Of a DNA stretch of 64,000 nucleotides, positions 63,373-64,000 are shown in pieces. This DNA is from Brevirhabdus pacifica (lineage in GTDB: Bacteria; Pseudomonadota; Alphaproteobacteria; Rhodobacterales; Rhodobacteraceae). Positions within the stretch are counted from its first letter, which is position 1. Every line of letters begins with the position of its first letter. Where the stretch lies: the NCBI RefSeq assembly GCF_002797755.1, contig NZ_PGFI01000012.1:1-64000 (forward strand), read 5' to 3'. The notes under the pieces are model-generated. The model did not search any database. It was given only the letters and a program-made list of their open reading frames with translations, and was not told the origin of the DNA. A program made the position numbers and the translations under genes.

Positions 63373-64000
63373 ATGGCCCTCGACCCCGTTCTCGCCAGAA
63401 TCGACAAGGATCTGGCCCCGGCCACCGAACGCCTGCTGGAGCTTCTGCGCATCCCCAGCATCTCGACCGATCCCGCCTACAAGGCCGAGTGCGAGCGCGC
63501 CGCCGACTGGCTGGTCGAGGATCTGCGCTCCATCGGGTTCGAGGCCGAGAAGCGGGCGACGCCGGGCCATCCGATGGTGGTGGCCCATGCCGACGGCCCC
63601 GGCCCCCATGTCATGTTCTATGGCCATTATGACGTGCAACCCGTTGATCCGCTTGATCTTTGGGACAACCCTCCGTTTGAGCCCGAGGTCCAGGACACCC
63701 CCGCCGGCAAGGTCATCCGCGGCCGGGGTGCGGCCGACGACAAGGGCCAGATGATGACCTTTGTCGAAGCCTGCCGCGCCTGGAAGGCCGAGCATGGCAG
63801 CCTGCCCTGCCGCATCTCGATGTTCTTCGAGGGCGAGGAGGAATCGGGCTCGCCGTCGCTGGTGCCCTTCATGCGCGAGAATGCCGAGGAGCTGCGCGCC
63901 GATATCGCGCTGATCTGCGATACCGGCATGTTTGGCGGCCGGACCCCCGGCATCGTGACCATGCTGCGCGGCCTGCTGGGAGAGGAGCTGACGATCACGG
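63373..64000 (+). CDS. M20-family metallopeptidase (3' end beyond window)
   Basis: Partial, 209 residues visible from ATG 63373; ATG 63367 is a close alternative, but AAGGA is best spaced for 63373. Zinc-ligand regions are present: MFYGHYDVQPVDP with the metal-binding His-Asp, RGAADDKGQMMTF with the bridging Asp, and FFEGEEESGSPSL with the catalytic Glu pair. M20 dipeptidases and deacylases hydrolyse amide bonds; the exact substrate needs the missing half. It is divergent from the small periplasmic protein gene. Confidence 0.9.
   Translation, partial: MALDPVLARIDKDLAPATERLLELLRIPSISTDPAYKAECERAADWLVEDLRSIGFEAEKRATPGHPMVVAHADGPGPHVMFYGHYDVQPVDPLDLWDNPPFEPEVQDTPAGKVIRGRGAADDKGQMMTFVEACRAWKAEHGSLPCRISMFFEGEEESGSPSLVPFMRENAEELRADIALICDTGMFGGRTPGIVTMLRGLLGEELTIT

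Overview
The window is high-GC DNA dense with genes from an alphaproteobacterium, most probably of the order Rhodobacterales (Rhodobacter/Roseobacter group). The evidence is the gene content and order: yajC-secD-secF followed by an Mth938-like gene and ccmABCDG (the hel order known from Rhodobacter capsulatus), a Shemin-type 5-aminolevulinate synthase of 407 residues, ZapA and a coiled-coil gene beside transketolase, and an alphaproteobacterial SOS box (GTTC-N7-GTTC) before uvrA. I saw no tRNA or rRNA genes, no CRISPR array, no insertion sequence and no prophage. Both window edges cut genes.

Region by region. 1-6.1 kb is the accessory-looking part. A leftward type I secretion locus encodes an ABC exporter with a degenerate ATPase, an HlyD-type adaptor, a 105-aa protein, and the start of an extraordinary Tyr-rich, acidic repeat protein with no basic residues. 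A divergent exported subtilisin-family protease lies beside it. 6-13.3 kb is one leftward series for protein export and cytochrome c maturation. 13.7-15.8 kb holds an ECF sigma factor, its overlapping anti-sigma factor and a fasciclin-domain secreted protein. 16-24.7 kb holds serS, a TspO-like membrane protein, zapA with a coiled-coil partner, transketolase, DoxX, a GAPDH with a probably altered cofactor preference and two LacI-type operators, and an L,D-transpeptidase. 24.9-33 kb holds coaD, a CBS protein, and a valine catabolism block (LysR regulator, mmsA, isobutyryl-CoA dehydrogenase, 3-hydroxyisobutyryl-CoA hydrolase, mmsB) with a YbdK-type ligase inserted. 33-41.5 kb has three exported proteins of unknown function, two of them sharing modules, around uvrA, lpd and a DUF924 gene. 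41.8-49.2 kb has an MFS transporter, queA, a large AsmA/YhdP-like protein, and a coupled peroxiredoxin/ferritin-like pair. 49.5-57.1 kb is a cell-envelope region: M23 peptidase overlapping a bactofilin, prfB, class A PBP and an N-acetylmuramoyl-L-alanine amidase. 57.2-64 kb has an aminotransferase, ispG, rodZ, hemA, a small periplasmic protein and the start of an M20 peptidase.

The best candidate for something undescribed is the first 4.3 kb. The exporter lacks the canonical signature motif, catalytic glutamate and switch histidine, yet it sits in an intact operon with its adaptor and a Tyr-rich (about 27%) repeat polypeptide with no recognisable RTX nonapeptides in the visible part. The second tier is the sigma/anti-sigma/fasciclin module, the paired operators before an Asp-to-Ala GAPDH, and the shared Cys/Pro and C-terminal modules of the two secreted proteins at 33-35 kb. 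All functions come from reading motifs and gene order; no database search was possible.
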